Shown: positions 1-9,116, counted from the first letter of the stretch. The stretch is 64,000 bases of DNA from JAFAGO01 sp031987605 (GCA_031987605.1 DALZZF010000008.1:1-64000), one strand, 5' to 3'. Made by a program: numbers and translations. The notes: generated by a model not told the origin, from the letters alone.

Positions 1-1
1 C

Positions 2-79
2 GAATTCTTTGAAAATAAGATAAACAAAGCCGTTAACTTATCTTCGAAATACAATGATTTAAAATGCACAAAAAGTTAA
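2..79 (+). CDS. possible 3' end of an upstream gene (partial)
   Basis: Reading frame 2 is open from the window edge to a TAA at 77-79 and encodes 25 residues ending KCTKS. It may be the C-terminus of a gene that begins outside the window, upstream of hisIE and on the same strand. It does not look like the C-terminus of HisF, the usual neighbour. The piece is too short to identify and could be a chance open frame. Confidence 0.3.
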   Translation, partial: EFFENKINKAVNLSSKYNDLKCTKS

Positions 80-140
80 TTAGGATTTTTAATACATCAA
101 CCTTCTAAAATCGCAAATCAAAAACCGTAAATCAAAAAAG

Positions 141-728
141 ATGAATATAGACTTTAACAAAGGAGACGGCCTGGTTCCCGTAATCATTCAGGATGATAGA
201 ACTTTACAGGTTCTCATGCTCGGATATATGAATGAAGAAGCTTTTCAAAAAACACAAAATGATAGCAAAGTGACGTTTTACAGTCGCTCCAAAAACAGAT
301 TATGGACAAAAGGTGAGGAGTCCGGGAATTTCCTTTATGTAAAAGACATCAAGGTGGATTGTGATCAGGATACAATTCTCATCAAAGCTGTTCCCGAAAA
401 TGTAGTGTGCCATACCGGAAGTTTTAGCTGTTTTGGCGAGAAAGAAAACAAAGGGTTTTTGTATGAACTTCAACAGATTATTTCAGACCGAATTGATTCC
501 GATAACCAAGATTCTTATACCAATCAACTCTACAAACGCGGCATCAACAAAGTAGCGCAAAAAGTAGGGGAGGAAGCTGTAGAAGTGGTAATTGAAGCCA
601 AAGACAACAACGCCGATCTTTTTAAAAATGAAGCCGCCGATTTGCTTTATCACCTCCTCATTTTACTCAAGGCAAAAGGTTTTATGCTAGAAGATATTGA
701 AGAGGTTTTGAGGGGAAGATCGAAATAA
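141..728 (+). CDS. hisIE: HisIE, phosphoribosyl-AMP cyclohydrolase / phosphoribosyl-ATP pyrophosphatase
   Basis: This is the bifunctional cytoplasmic histidine biosynthesis enzyme for the second and third pathway steps. The N-terminal half (about 1-105) is the cyclohydrolase, with the SRSKNRLWTKGEESGN substrate motif and zinc-binding Cys residues in VDCDQD and ENVVCHTG. The C-terminal half (about 108-195) is the MazG-like pyrophosphatase, with KVGEEAVEVVIEAK and a later NEAADLLYHLL acidic motif. The length of 195 residues is normal for fused HisIE. It is probably the last gene of a his operon lying to the left, because a bidirectional hairpin follows and the next genes face it. Confidence 0.95.
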   Translation: MNIDFNKGDGLVPVIIQDDRTLQVLMLGYMNEEAFQKTQNDSKVTFYSRSKNRLWTKGEESGNFLYVKDIKVDCDQDTILIKAVPENVVCHTGSFSCFGEKENKGFLYELQQIISDRIDSDNQDSYTNQLYKRGINKVAQKVGEEAVEVVIEAKDNNADLFKNEAADLLYHLLILLKAKGFMLEDIEEVLRGRSK

Positions 729-781
729 AAAACTGTTTTCCATATTGGTTTTTCAAGAATTATAAGATTCCTACCTAAAAA

Positions 782-807
782 AAATCCTGAGATTTTTCTC
801 AGGATTT
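782..807. terminator. bidirectional terminator between hisIE and rplT
   Basis: A 10-bp perfect stem (AAATCCTGAG / CTCAGGATTT) has a 6-base loop. It is flanked by a run of A on the left, which reads as T on the minus strand. It lies 26 bases past the rplT stop, so it most clearly ends the rpmI-rplT transcript, and it can also stop hisIE. Confidence 0.75.
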
Positions 808-832
808 ACTATTGATAACAAAAAGTTGATAC

Positions 833-1177
833 TTATTTTACTTGGTCTACAACAGCTTTGAACGCTTCAGGATGGTTCATTGCAAGATCTGCAAGAACTT
901 TTCTGTTCAGTTCGATGTTGTTTTTTTTAAGGGCTCCCATAAACTGAGAGTAAGAAAGTCCGTTTTCTCTGGTACCAGCGTTGATACGGGTAATCCAAAG
1001 AGCTCTGAAATTTCTTTTTTTCTCTTTTCTACCGCGGTAAGCATATTGCATTGCTTTATCTACGGCATTTTTAGCAACGGTCCAAACGTTTTTTCTTCTT
1101 CCGTAGAAACCTTTTGCTTGCTTAAGTACTTTTTTTCTGCGCGCTCTGGACGCTACAGCGTTTACTGATCTTGGCAT
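833..1177 (-). CDS. rplT: 50S ribosomal protein L20
   Basis: L20 binds 23S rRNA early in large-subunit assembly. The 114-residue protein has the typical basic start (MPRSVNAVASRARRKKVLKQ) and the conserved GFYGRRKN, AYRGRKEKKR and WITRINAG segments. It is the last gene of the translation cluster, 125 bases after rpmI on the same strand. In other bacteria L20 represses its own operon by binding a leader RNA. I see no obvious copy of such a structure in the 125-base gap, but I could not fold it. Confidence 0.97.
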   Translation of the reverse strand: MPRSVNAVASRARRKKVLKQAKGFYGRRKNVWTVAKNAVDKAMQYAYRGRKEKKRNFRALWITRINAGTRENGLSYSQFMGALKKNNIELNRKVLADLAMNHPEAFKAVVDQVK

Positions 1178-1302
1178 AATAAATTGTTGTTTTTTTGAAT
1201 AGAGCGTTGCTTATTTCATCAAACTTTGGGGCTGCAATTCAGGGTTAACTTTTAAATGAATTGTTTTTGAATTCTTATAAACCGATTATGGATTTATAAA
1301 AA

Positions 1303-1500
1303 CTACTTAATGGCTAATTGGCGCAATACGCTTTTTTCGTCCACCTGAGCCACATAAGAAGTTTGCGTAAGATTTCTCTTTTGCTTGGTTTCTTTTTTGG
1401 TCAAGATGTGGCTTTTGAAAGCATTTTTTCTTTTAATCTTACCAGTTCCGGTAAGTTTAAAACGCTTCTTAGCACCTGATTTCGTTTTTAATTTTGGCAT
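1303..1500 (-). CDS. rpmI: 50S ribosomal protein L35
   Basis: L35 is a small basic protein of the large ribosomal subunit. The 65 residues begin MPKLKTKSGAKKRFKLTGTG, which is diagnostic of the family, and the length is normal. It is co-directional with rplT. Unlike the usual arrangement it does not follow infC directly. Two unrelated genes and an infC terminator lie in between, and a separate -7 box is present upstream, so rpmI-rplT probably forms its own transcription unit here. Confidence 0.97.
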   Translation of the reverse strand: MPKLKTKSGAKKRFKLTGTGKIKRKNAFKSHILTKKETKQKRNLTQTSYVAQVDEKSVLRQLAIK

Positions 1501-1584
1501 TGTTCTGCTTTTTTTATTTTGTTATCAATGTCTTTTCCAGCGTAGCAAAGCAATCACTTACTTTATCATTCGCTTTCAAGTGTG

Positions 1585-1592
1585 CAAATTTA
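1585..1592 (-). promoter_or_regulatory. -7 box upstream of rpmI
   Basis: On the minus strand the sequence reads TAAATTTG, a full match to the Bacteroidota -7 consensus TAnnTTTG, 85 bases before the rpmI start codon. No good TTG -33 element sits 19-21 bases further upstream, so the call rests on the -7 box and position alone. Confidence 0.45.
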
Positions 1593-1796
1593 CAAAAAAG
1601 ATACAAGATAAAAGGAGAAAACCTGAAGAATTTTGCAGAGAGTAATCTATATTTTTGTTTTAAATTGAAAATCTTTCTCCTGTTAAATTAACAAAAATTT
1701 ATCACCTACTTGTTACTGGATATAAGTCTGCTATTTCTATCAGTAAATCAAAATCTGTAAAAAAAGATTCCCAAAACGGACACCTCTTTAAGTTTA

Positions 1797-2510
1797 TTAG
1801 CGTTTTATTTCTGCATTAATGTCCTTGTACAAACTATTTATTTTCCTTTTCAAACTTTGTCCGGCATAAGCTCTTTCAATTCTGCTCATTTGTATTTTCC
1901 AAAGATAACTTAGTAGTATATTCTTTTCAGAGTTGGTGATTTTCAATGGCATTTTTATTCCTACAATATTACCAGATGAATTGAACTCTAAATTTGGAGC
2001 AATTTTGTTATTTATCTCAACAAAATAAGTATCAAAAAATTGGTTTTCTTTAAAATCTTCTTCAAATTTTTTCATAACCTGATAATCAAACTCATACAGG
2101 TTGATTATTTTGGCTCTCAAAGAGTCATTTTCAATAGTTTCTAAACCTTTGGATTTTAAAGTTTCATAACCTGAAATATTTTGGACTGATATTACATTTC
2201 TTGTCAGGTAGTAATAATATCCGATTAGAGAATCTTTATCTGCTTCGTTGTTAATAATAATTTTTCTCCAATATTTACAAGCTTTTGCACCGTTTTTATG
2301 TGCCTGAATATTTCCTTCCAAATCTAAACTGTCTTTCTTTAGACCATTCAGAATTTCCAAATATATTTTTTCTTCAGAAATTTTTTTTCCTTGATTGTTA
2401 CTCCATTCAGTTAAGGCAAACGCAAGAATAACACTTATAAATATAAAGGCGAACTCTGCAAAATATTTTTTTATAAAACTCTTTATCTTCTGTTTAGACA
2501 TCTTTTTCAA
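1797..2510 (-). CDS. membrane-anchored protein of unknown function (DUF6090-like)
   Basis: The 237-residue protein has a basic N-terminus, one membrane segment at about 15-32 (FAFIFISVILAFALTEW) and a long, mostly helical region predicted to be outside. The layout and the segment around YLEILNGLKKDSLDLEGNI resemble Bacteroidota DUF6090-type proteins, an assignment I make from memory only. The start could be codon 1 or the Met at codon 4 (2501). Either overlaps the end of the 66-residue gene upstream, so the two are probably co-translated. Base composition is visibly more AT-rich than the flanking translation genes, which suggests a later arrival. Confidence 0.7.
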   Translation of the reverse strand: MKKMSKQKIKSFIKKYFAEFAFIFISVILAFALTEWSNNQGKKISEEKIYLEILNGLKKDSLDLEGNIQAHKNGAKACKYWRKIIINNEADKDSLIGYYYYLTRNVISVQNISGYETLKSKGLETIENDSLRAKIINLYEFDYQVMKKFEEDFKENQFFDTYFVEINNKIAPNLEFNSSGNIVGIKMPLKITNSEKNILLSYLWKIQMSRIERAYAGQSLKRKINSLYKDINAEIKR

Positions 2511-2694
2511 AAAATAAATAAATATAGATTGCGAAACCGAAATTTGTGGAATTGGTAGAAGCTAATCTGAATCCGTTTTTTGCATATTCATTTAATTTAT
2601 CTTGAATGTCTTCTTTGGATTTCTTTGCAATATGTTCTGAATCTAAAGTGATTTTAGTGTAGTAAATCAGAGTTTCTACTTTGTACTCTTTCAT
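2494..2694 (-). CDS. small protein, DUF4177-like
   Basis: The 66-residue protein has the pattern of DUF4177-type small proteins: a beta strand (KVETLIYYTKI), a helix (SKEDIQDKLNEYAKNGFRLAS) and another strand (FAIYIYLFFEK). It has no signal peptide. Its end overlaps the start of the membrane protein gene that follows, so the two form a coupled pair inserted between infC and rpmI. The function is unknown and the family assignment is by fold pattern only. Confidence 0.6.
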   Translation of the reverse strand: MKEYKVETLIYYTKITLDSEHIAKKSKEDIQDKLNEYAKNGFRLASTNSTNFGFAIYIYLFFEKDV

Positions 2695-2752
2695 GGTTAT
2701 TTATTTTAAATGGTTGTCGTATCAGTGAATTTTTTCCTTGCTAAATTGATAC

Positions 2753-2788
2753 AATAAAAGGTCTTCTAAATAAAGAAAACCTTTTATT
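2753..2788 (-). terminator. hairpin downstream of infC
   Basis: The arms AATAAAAGGTCTTC and GAAAACCTTTTATT pair with one mismatch around an 8-base loop, about 60 bases past the infC stop. It probably ends the thrS-infC transcript before the inserted gene pair. Confidence 0.5.
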
Positions 2789-2848
2789 TATCTTTCACCA
2801 ATTCAAACTGTTACATCGTTACATTTTCAAATTGGCATATTGTGATTC

Positions 2849-3379
2849 TTATTTCGCCGGTTTTTTAGGGCTCATCATCATAATCATTCTTTTCCCTTCG
2901 AGTTTTGGCATCTGGTCAACTTTTCCTACATGTTCCAGTTCCTGTGCCAGTTTGAGAAGTAAAATTTCTCCCTGATCTTTAAAAATAATGGAACGTCCTT
3001 TGAAAAATACATAGGTTTTCAGTTTGGAGCCTTCTTCCAAGAACTTTTCGGCATGTTTCTTTTTAAATTCGTAGTCGTGATCGTCGGTTTGCGGACCGAA
3101 ACGAATTTCTTTCACCACTACTTTTACCTGTTTTGCCTTAAGTTCTTTCTGTTTCTTTTTCTGCTCGTACAGGAATTTTTTATAATCCAGAATACGGGCA
3201 ATATAAGGCTCAGCCTTATCGGAAATTACCACCAAATCCAAATCCTGATCTTGGGCAATTTGTCTGGCTTTTTCAACCGGGTATACTCCTGGTTCCACAT
3301 TTTCGCCAACTAAGCGAACTTCTCTTGCCCTGATTTTTTCATTGATCTGGTGTAGGTCTTCCTGAACAGGTCGGCGCAT
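2849..3379 (-). CDS. infC: translation initiation factor IF-3
   Basis: IF-3 binds the 30S subunit and checks start codon selection. The sequence carries the family N-domain (INEKIRAREVRLVGENVEPGVY), the KKKQKELKAKQ linker and the C-domain (VKEIRFGPQTDDHDYEFKKKHAEKFLEEG, KGRSIIF). The given ATG start yields 176 residues. The frame stays open 12 codons further upstream to an ATA at 3413-3415, encoding an Asn/Arg/Gly-rich tail (AQRFNNRGRGP) with no other ATG, GTG or TTG. Since infC in other bacteria uses rare start codons for autoregulation, the true start may be that ATA (188 residues). The gene follows thrS by about 110 bases. Confidence 0.93.
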   Translation of the reverse strand: MRRPVQEDLHQINEKIRAREVRLVGENVEPGVYPVEKARQIAQDQDLDLVVISDKAEPYIARILDYKKFLYEQKKKQKELKAKQVKVVVKEIRFGPQTDDHDYEFKKKHAEKFLEEGSKLKTYVFFKGRSIIFKDQGEILLLKLAQELEHVGKVDQMPKLEGKRMIMMMSPKKPAK

Positions 3380-3491
3380 TGGGCCTCTTCCTCTGTTGTT
3401 AAATCTCTGTGCTATTGTAGTATAATTTTAAGGTTAATCTTATTATTTATTTTTAATGGATGGAAGAAAACTTTTTCAGTTCCATCATTTT

Positions 3492-5429
3492 TTATTGACC
3501 AAATTCAAATCCGGTATCAGCCGCTTTGTGAAAATATTCGGAGAATTGCTCGATGCTCATTTCTCCTAAATCGCCTTCGCCTCTTCTTCTTACAGAAACT
3601 GTGCCTTTGTTTTCTTCATTTTCACCAACGACCAACATAAAAGGTATTTTTTTCAGTTCGGCATCGCGGATTTTCTTTCCGGTTTTTTCGTTTCTTTCAT
3701 CAATTATGCCGCTAATATCGTGATTTTCCAATGATTGTGAAACTTTTTTTGCATAATCAACATATTTTTCACTAATCGGCAAAATAATGAATTGTTCAGG
3801 AGCCAACCATAACGGGAAATCTCCTGCGGTATTTTCAATCAGAATTGCAATGAAACGTTCTAATGAACCGAATGGTGCACGATGAATCATTACCGGTCTG
3901 TGTTTTTCATTATCGCTTCCGGTATACCAAAGATCGAAGCGTTCCGGCAAATTGTAATCTACCTGAATGGTTCCCAATTGCCAGCTTCTGCCCAAAGCAT
4001 CCTTCACCATAAAATCCAGTTTTGGACCGTAGAAAGCGGCTTCCCCATATTCTACAATGGTTTTTAAACCTTTATCGTGTGCAGCTTTAATAATAGCATT
4101 TTCTGCTTTTTCCCAATTTTCATCGGAACCAATATATTTTTCGGGTTTCTCCGGATCACGAAGTGAAATTTGGGTTACAAAATCTTCAAATCCTAATGAA
4201 CGGAAGACATACAATACCAAATCAATGGTTTTCTCGAATTCTTCCAGCAACTGATCGGGTGTACAGAACAGGTGTGCATCATCCTGAGTAAATCCGCGAA
4301 CACGAGTTAAACCGTGCAATTCTCCGGATTGTTCATAACGGTAAACCGTTCCGAATTCGGCATATCTTTTTGGCAAATCCCGATAACTCCATTGTGAAGT
4401 TTTGTAGATTTCGCAGTGGTGCGGACAGTTCATTGGTTTCAGCATAAATTCTTCACCTTCGTTTGGTGTTTTGATTGGCTGAAAACTGTCGGCTCCGTAT
4501 TTATCCCAGTGTCCGGAAGTTACATATAGTTCTTTTGCGCCGATATGTGGAGAAATTACGAATTCGTAACCTGCTTTTTTTTGTGCGGCACTCAGGAAGT
4601 TTTCCAGTTTTTTTCTTAATGCGGCTCCTTTTGGTAACCAAAGCGGAAGTCCGGCTCCCACTTTTTCCGAAAAAGCAAAAATCCCCAATTCTTTCCCTAA
4701 TTTACGGTGATCGCGGCGTTTTGCTTCTTCAAGTCTTTCCAGATATTCGGTGAGTTCTTTCTGTTTCGGGAAAGAGATTCCGTAGACTCTGGTTAATTGT
4801 TTGTTTTTTTCATCTCCTCTCCAATATGCACCTGCAGCATTGAGAATTTTGGCTGCTTTTACAATTCCTGTTGATGGAATATGACCGCCACGGCAAAGAT
4901 CGGTGAAATTGTCGTGGGTAACGAATGTAATTTCGCCGTCATTCAGGTTTTTAATCAGTTCGGTTTTGTAAGGATTATCGGCATATACCTTTAATGCTTC
5001 GGTTTTTGAAACCGGATATTTGTTGAAAGTGACATCTTTTTTGGCATTTTCGAGCATTTTTTTCTCGATTTTTTCGAAATCTTTTTCACTCAAAGTTTCA
5101 TCACCAAAATCGACATCATAATAGAATCCGTTCTCGATTGGAGGACCGATGGTGAGTTTTGCATGTGGATAATATTCTAAAATGGCCTGCGCCAAAAGGT
5201 GAGCCGACGAATGCCAGAATGCTTTTTTCCCCATTTCATCATTCCAGGTAAGAAGTTGAAGTGATGCGTCTTTTTCAATCGGTGTCGTGACTTCCACCTG
5301 CGTACCGTCCACCAAAGCGGAAATGGTATTTCTTGCGAGTCCTTCACTAATTGATTTTGCAACTTCAAGCGGAATAACCCCGCTGTTAAATTCTTTAATG
5401 CTTCCGTCCGGAAGAGTAATTTTAATCAT
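3492..5429 (-). CDS. thrS: threonyl-tRNA synthetase
   Basis: This class II synthetase charges tRNA-Thr. The 645 residues contain an N-terminal TGS domain (about 1-62), the editing domain with the HSSAHLLAQAI zinc/editing motif near 75, a second editing motif ending in CRGGHIP near 180, the class II catalytic core (MLKPMNCPHHCEIY, RYEQSGELHGLTRVRGFTQDDAHLF) and an anticodon-binding domain from about 545. The length is normal. It begins the thrS-infC unit. A minus-strand TATTTTTG box lies at 5453-5460, 24 bases before the start codon, with TTT rather than TTG at the -33 position. Confidence 0.97.
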   Translation of the reverse strand: MIKITLPDGSIKEFNSGVIPLEVAKSISEGLARNTISALVDGTQVEVTTPIEKDASLQLLTWNDEMGKKAFWHSSAHLLAQAILEYYPHAKLTIGPPIENGFYYDVDFGDETLSEKDFEKIEKKMLENAKKDVTFNKYPVSKTEALKVYADNPYKTELIKNLNDGEITFVTHDNFTDLCRGGHIPSTGIVKAAKILNAAGAYWRGDEKNKQLTRVYGISFPKQKELTEYLERLEEAKRRDHRKLGKELGIFAFSEKVGAGLPLWLPKGAALRKKLENFLSAAQKKAGYEFVISPHIGAKELYVTSGHWDKYGADSFQPIKTPNEGEEFMLKPMNCPHHCEIYKTSQWSYRDLPKRYAEFGTVYRYEQSGELHGLTRVRGFTQDDAHLFCTPDQLLEEFEKTIDLVLYVFRSLGFEDFVTQISLRDPEKPEKYIGSDENWEKAENAIIKAAHDKGLKTIVEYGEAAFYGPKLDFMVKDALGRSWQLGTIQVDYNLPERFDLWYTGSDNEKHRPVMIHRAPFGSLERFIAILIENTAGDFPLWLAPEQFIILPISEKYVDYAKKVSQSLENHDISGIIDERNEKTGKKIRDAELKKIPFMLVVGENEENKGTVSVRRRGEGDLGEMSIEQFSEYFHKAADTGFEFGQ

Positions 5430-5582
5430 CTTTTTACACTGAAAATTAGGTGCAAAAATAATGATTTTTTTGCAGGCAGAAAAAAGATTTTTTCAGAGAG
5501 GGTGATTTACTTGTTTTTGATGGTGAAAAATACTTTCCTATTCAATCGTAAAATTTTAGACTTGTTGTATGAAGAAGCAAAA

Positions 5583-5604
5583 AAAAACTGCCTTTTGGCA
5601 GTTT
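5583..5604 (-). terminator. intrinsic terminator of the M4 protease gene
   Basis: A 9-bp stem (AAAACTGCC / GGCAGTTTT) closes a TTTT loop and has A and T runs on both sides. It lies 23 bases past the protease stop codon on the minus strand. The paired A/T runs could also work in the other direction. Confidence 0.8.
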
Positions 5605-5626
5605 TTTTTACAAAATTAAATTATAA

Positions 5627-8380
5627 TTATTGTTTGATAAATTTCTGGGTTAATTTATTACCCGCTTTATCCTGAAGTTCAATAATATAGTTTCCGACAG
5701 ATAATTTTGAGGCATTTATCTTTTTATCGGAAGTTTTCCCGTTCAGTATTAATTGTCCTGCTGCGTTGTACACTTTATAGGTGAATTCTCCGCTTGTTTT
5801 AGATTGAATATTAATCAGATCTTTCACAGGATTAGGGTAAAGAACAGTTCCGCTTGCAGCCGAATCACTTACGCCTAAAGTATCAACAAGATTTAAGGTG
5901 TAATCTTCAACCTGACCATATAGGAAACTTCCACATGGATTGGTTGGGGTTGCATTATAACTCAAAATCACACGCATTCTGGTAGTTCCTAAAGTCGCAG
6001 ATGTAGGAATGGTAATATTCCCGGTAACCGGACTCGTATTTGAGGGATCTTTCGAGAACACGCGCTCTCCATTATCCGTGAAATCTCCATCTCTGTTAAG
6101 ATCTACAAATACTGCATATCCTTCCTGATAATGTGTTGAAGCCCAGAAAGGAGTAATGGTAATTGTGTTTTGTTGTCCTACAGCAACATCTGTAGAAATA
6201 TAAGTGAAATCTTCGTAACCCGCTGTTCCAGTACTGGTGTTATCAATGTTCACATATTGTACACGACCAATTCTTTCATCACTGGTATTGGTTCCTTGGC
6301 TATCACAATATGTCAGGGTATCCAAAGTTGTAACTTCAACAGTATTACTTTCGGTTGATACATTGTCATAAACATCTTTCGCTTTTACATAAAATTGATA
6401 AGTAGTATTTTTGGTTAATCCTGTAACAATATAAGTTAAGGTAGTGCTTGAAACAGTTGCGATGCTGTTCCCATCTCTGTAAATAGTATAACCTCCAATT
6501 CCGTTCTCGTCTTCCGCAGCGGTCCAGGAAAGAGTGGTAGAAGAACCTGTAGTATTTGTTGCCGTTAAATTCGCAGGTGCAGTAGGAGCTGTTTCATCAG
6601 GTGGAAATAAATATTTCGGACCTAAGTTAACAGCATAAAATGCGTTCTGAGTGGCTTCATGTTCCTCTGAATTTTCTCCAAAAAGATCAATAGCTGCTTG
6701 AATTCCATAATTCCTTGCATCCATATAGGTGGAATTTGAAGAAAGGTATTCTGTTTCAATTCGGTAAACAATTTTTGCGGCTTCATCTATACCGATCCCG
6801 GTAACATCGTAAACACTTCCTACATCATTTGTTCCGGATTTTCCTTCAGAAAGGATATAAAACCAATGGTTTAAAACACCACTGTTATAATGCACCCCGC
6901 AGTAATCATTAAAATAATTCGGGGAAGCACATCCTTCTTCCGGAGTTGCAGGATACCAGTTGATTCCACGATATGTGTCCGGTTGGTTATTTAATCCTAC
7001 TTTTGGGTTGTTTAATGATCTCAGATAATAAGGAGAAACCTTGGTAATATCTTCTCCGATAAGGTAGGTATCTTTTTCAGGTGCATAATTGTATTCTACA
7101 ACTGCTCCCCAAATATCGGATAGTCCTTCATTTATTGCTCCGGATTCTCTTGAGTATGCCAAATTTGCAGTAGAAGCACAAACTCCATGTCCAAGTTCAT
7201 GAGCTGTAACATCAAAGGCTACTAAAGGGGTGAAATATTGGGATCCATCACCATATAACATTTCGGTTCCGCTCCAATAAGCATTATCTACACCATTGCC
7301 ATAATGAACATAACTCTTAAGGACTGCTCCGGAACCATTGTAACTGTTTCTTCCAAATTTTGTCAAGAAATAGTCATATGTTTTTTCAACACCCCAATGC
7401 GCATCAAGTGCAGCATTATCAAAATTGGCATTATTATGTTCCGCGCTGGTCCAGTTATTATCGTTATCAGTGAATTCAATCGCAGTACTTAGTGTTTCAC
7501 TTTTCTTCAGGTTAAAGGTACGAACACCACCACCTCTTGTCGTGTCGTGCAAAATATAATTATTGTTTGCTGTAACAAAAGAGGTTTCAATTTCTTTTGT
7601 ACCACTATATTTTGTTTCGGCATTTCCAGTGGCTAAAGTTGGGAAAATAATAGGTTTTGCTTCTTTTGTTTGAGTTCCTCCAAAGTTTCCAGCTGTAGGA
7701 GCATCAAAGATTGTTTTTCTGGCATGCTTTAAAATAGCATCCATAGCAAGGATTCTTCCACTTATTGCATCTACGTAAACGTAATCTCTAGTAAGTGGTT
7801 GTGCAGCATAAATATCAAATTTATACGCTAAGAAAATTTTATAGGAGCCATCGGTTTGATGAACCGGAAAATAAACCAAATCTCCGCTTGGCTTTTTATA
7901 ATCGTTTGAGGCAATATACGCTTCGTCCTGCCACATGTATTTTGTAGCACCGATCTTATTTACGGCTGCATTAAATGCTTCGGTTGAAGAAATTTTTGGA
8001 GTGGTGAATTCGGAAGCATTATCAAAAATTTCTCCATTCATACTTACCAGTTTCCCTTGTTTGTAATGAAGGTTGTACACCCCACCTTCAACAGGAATAC
8101 CTTTGTAGTATAACTGGTATTTTTCATCGGTAAACTTACCACTGAAATCAAGGCTTGATTTAGAAATTTTAAATTCGAAATCAGGAGCCAAGTGAAGAAC
8201 CTCGTTGAAAATTTGCTTTGCAGGCAGTGAAGCAACACCAGAATTTTCCTTAAAAGTGACAAGACTAATGCTTCCATTATCTCGTTGAATCTTCTTCTCA
8301 ACATACTGCTGAGCAAAAACTGAATTTGAAATTCCAGACAATAAACCCAGAATTCCAATACAGAATAGTTGTTTTTTCAT
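5627..8380 (-). CDS. secreted M4 (thermolysin-family) metallopeptidase with FN3, GEVED and T9SS sorting domains
   Basis: This is a 917-residue secreted zinc protease. A signal peptide (about 1-23) is followed by FTP and PepSY propeptide domains (about 45-210). The M4 catalytic domain has HELGH near 393 and the third zinc ligand in NEGLSD near 417. After it come an FN3 domain (about 603-690), a GEVED-type domain (about 750-830, ending GQVEDYTLNL) and a type A T9SS sorting domain (about 845-917, with LYPNPVKD and a basic FIKQ end). It is presumably exported by Sec, moved across the outer membrane by T9SS and activated by propeptide removal. It stands alone between two hairpins. Confidence 0.93.
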   Translation of the reverse strand: MKKQLFCIGILGLLSGISNSVFAQQYVEKKIQRDNGSISLVTFKENSGVASLPAKQIFNEVLHLAPDFEFKISKSSLDFSGKFTDEKYQLYYKGIPVEGGVYNLHYKQGKLVSMNGEIFDNASEFTTPKISSTEAFNAAVNKIGATKYMWQDEAYIASNDYKKPSGDLVYFPVHQTDGSYKIFLAYKFDIYAAQPLTRDYVYVDAISGRILAMDAILKHARKTIFDAPTAGNFGGTQTKEAKPIIFPTLATGNAETKYSGTKEIETSFVTANNNYILHDTTRGGGVRTFNLKKSETLSTAIEFTDNDNNWTSAEHNNANFDNAALDAHWGVEKTYDYFLTKFGRNSYNGSGAVLKSYVHYGNGVDNAYWSGTEMLYGDGSQYFTPLVAFDVTAHELGHGVCASTANLAYSRESGAINEGLSDIWGAVVEYNYAPEKDTYLIGEDITKVSPYYLRSLNNPKVGLNNQPDTYRGINWYPATPEEGCASPNYFNDYCGVHYNSGVLNHWFYILSEGKSGTNDVGSVYDVTGIGIDEAAKIVYRIETEYLSSNSTYMDARNYGIQAAIDLFGENSEEHEATQNAFYAVNLGPKYLFPPDETAPTAPANLTATNTTGSSTTLSWTAAEDENGIGGYTIYRDGNSIATVSSTTLTYIVTGLTKNTTYQFYVKAKDVYDNVSTESNTVEVTTLDTLTYCDSQGTNTSDERIGRVQYVNIDNTSTGTAGYEDFTYISTDVAVGQQNTITITPFWASTHYQEGYAVFVDLNRDGDFTDNGERVFSKDPSNTSPVTGNITIPTSATLGTTRMRVILSYNATPTNPCGSFLYGQVEDYTLNLVDTLGVSDSAASGTVLYPNPVKDLINIQSKTSGEFTYKVYNAAGQLILNGKTSDKKINASKLSVGNYIIELQDKAGNKLTQKFIKQ

Positions 8381-8507
8381 TAATATTTTTTTTGATTAGG
8401 CGGTAAATATAATGAAAAAAAACTTTGTTTTCGCTGCTGATAATACAATGAATTAAAAAAAAATAAGATTTTAATGTAAAAACAAAATCTTTGATGTGGT
8501 TTTTACT

Positions 8508-9116
8508 TTAAAGAGTAGAAGAGTCGATTGTGCCGGTTTTGTCTTCAATCGTGTAATTAAGGGCTTTTGCCAAAACAAAAATCTGTTTAAGATTTTCCAT
8601 TAATTGTTTCTGCGCTTCGATTTTTAATTTATTTTGATCAATTTGTTTGATCGCATTTGCTTTGGATGTTTCTGTTACTTTTTTAATCTGAGCCTCATCA
8701 ATCCTGTTAAAAAATGAATCATTCAATGATTTTATTTCTACACTTGGGGTAATGCGGATATCGGCTTCCGGAAGCGACTCTATAATCAGTTTTTTTGCGG
8801 TGGAATCTACCTGCAGTTTCATTTTATTCAGATCATAGGAAACCTGGGCATTGGTTTTGGTGAAAGTAACGATTTCGTTGTCCGATACTTTTTTACCCAA
8901 TATTTCATAGGCAACATTTGTTTTCTGAAGTCCGCTGAAATCCTGCTCCAAAACCACCATTTTATTCATTTTGGTAATCTGGTTGGTGAGAATATAATAA
9001 TCGGTATTTTCTTTTTCACTTGCCAGTTTCGGAAGTTTACTGAAAATATAAAAAAACAGGAGTACAACCGCTGCACCCAAAACGAAATAAAGGACTGAAT
9101 GATATTTTTTCAACAT
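8508..9116 (-). CDS. DUF4230 family membrane-anchored protein
   Basis: The 202-residue protein has one N-terminal membrane segment (about 9-26, VLYFVLGAAVVLLFFYIF) and an extracytoplasmic domain that matches DUF4230 in layout. The family has no established biochemical role. It is the last gene of a three-gene minus-strand operon, and its start codon overlaps the stop of the thioredoxin-like gene by one base. Its job may be envelope-related, but nothing in the sequence shows a catalytic site. Confidence 0.75.
   Translation of the reverse strand: MLKKYHSVLYFVLGAAVVLLFFYIFSKLPKLASEKENTDYYILTNQITKMNKMVVLEQDFSGLQKTNVAYEILGKKVSDNEIVTFTKTNAQVSYDLNKMKLQVDSTAKKLIIESLPEADIRITPSVEIKSLNDSFFNRIDEAQIKKVTETSKANAIKQIDQNKLKIEAQKQLMENLKQIFVLAKALNYTIEDKTGTIDSSTL

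Noticed and set aside
842..1168. 108-codon open frame on the plus strand
   Set aside because: It is antisense to rplT, which is certain from its sequence.
5430..5626. Possible tRNA-Thr T-box or leader regulation upstream of thrS
   Set aside because: The leader from the predicted promoter is under 25 bases, and no T-box motif or operator-like tRNA mimic is visible.
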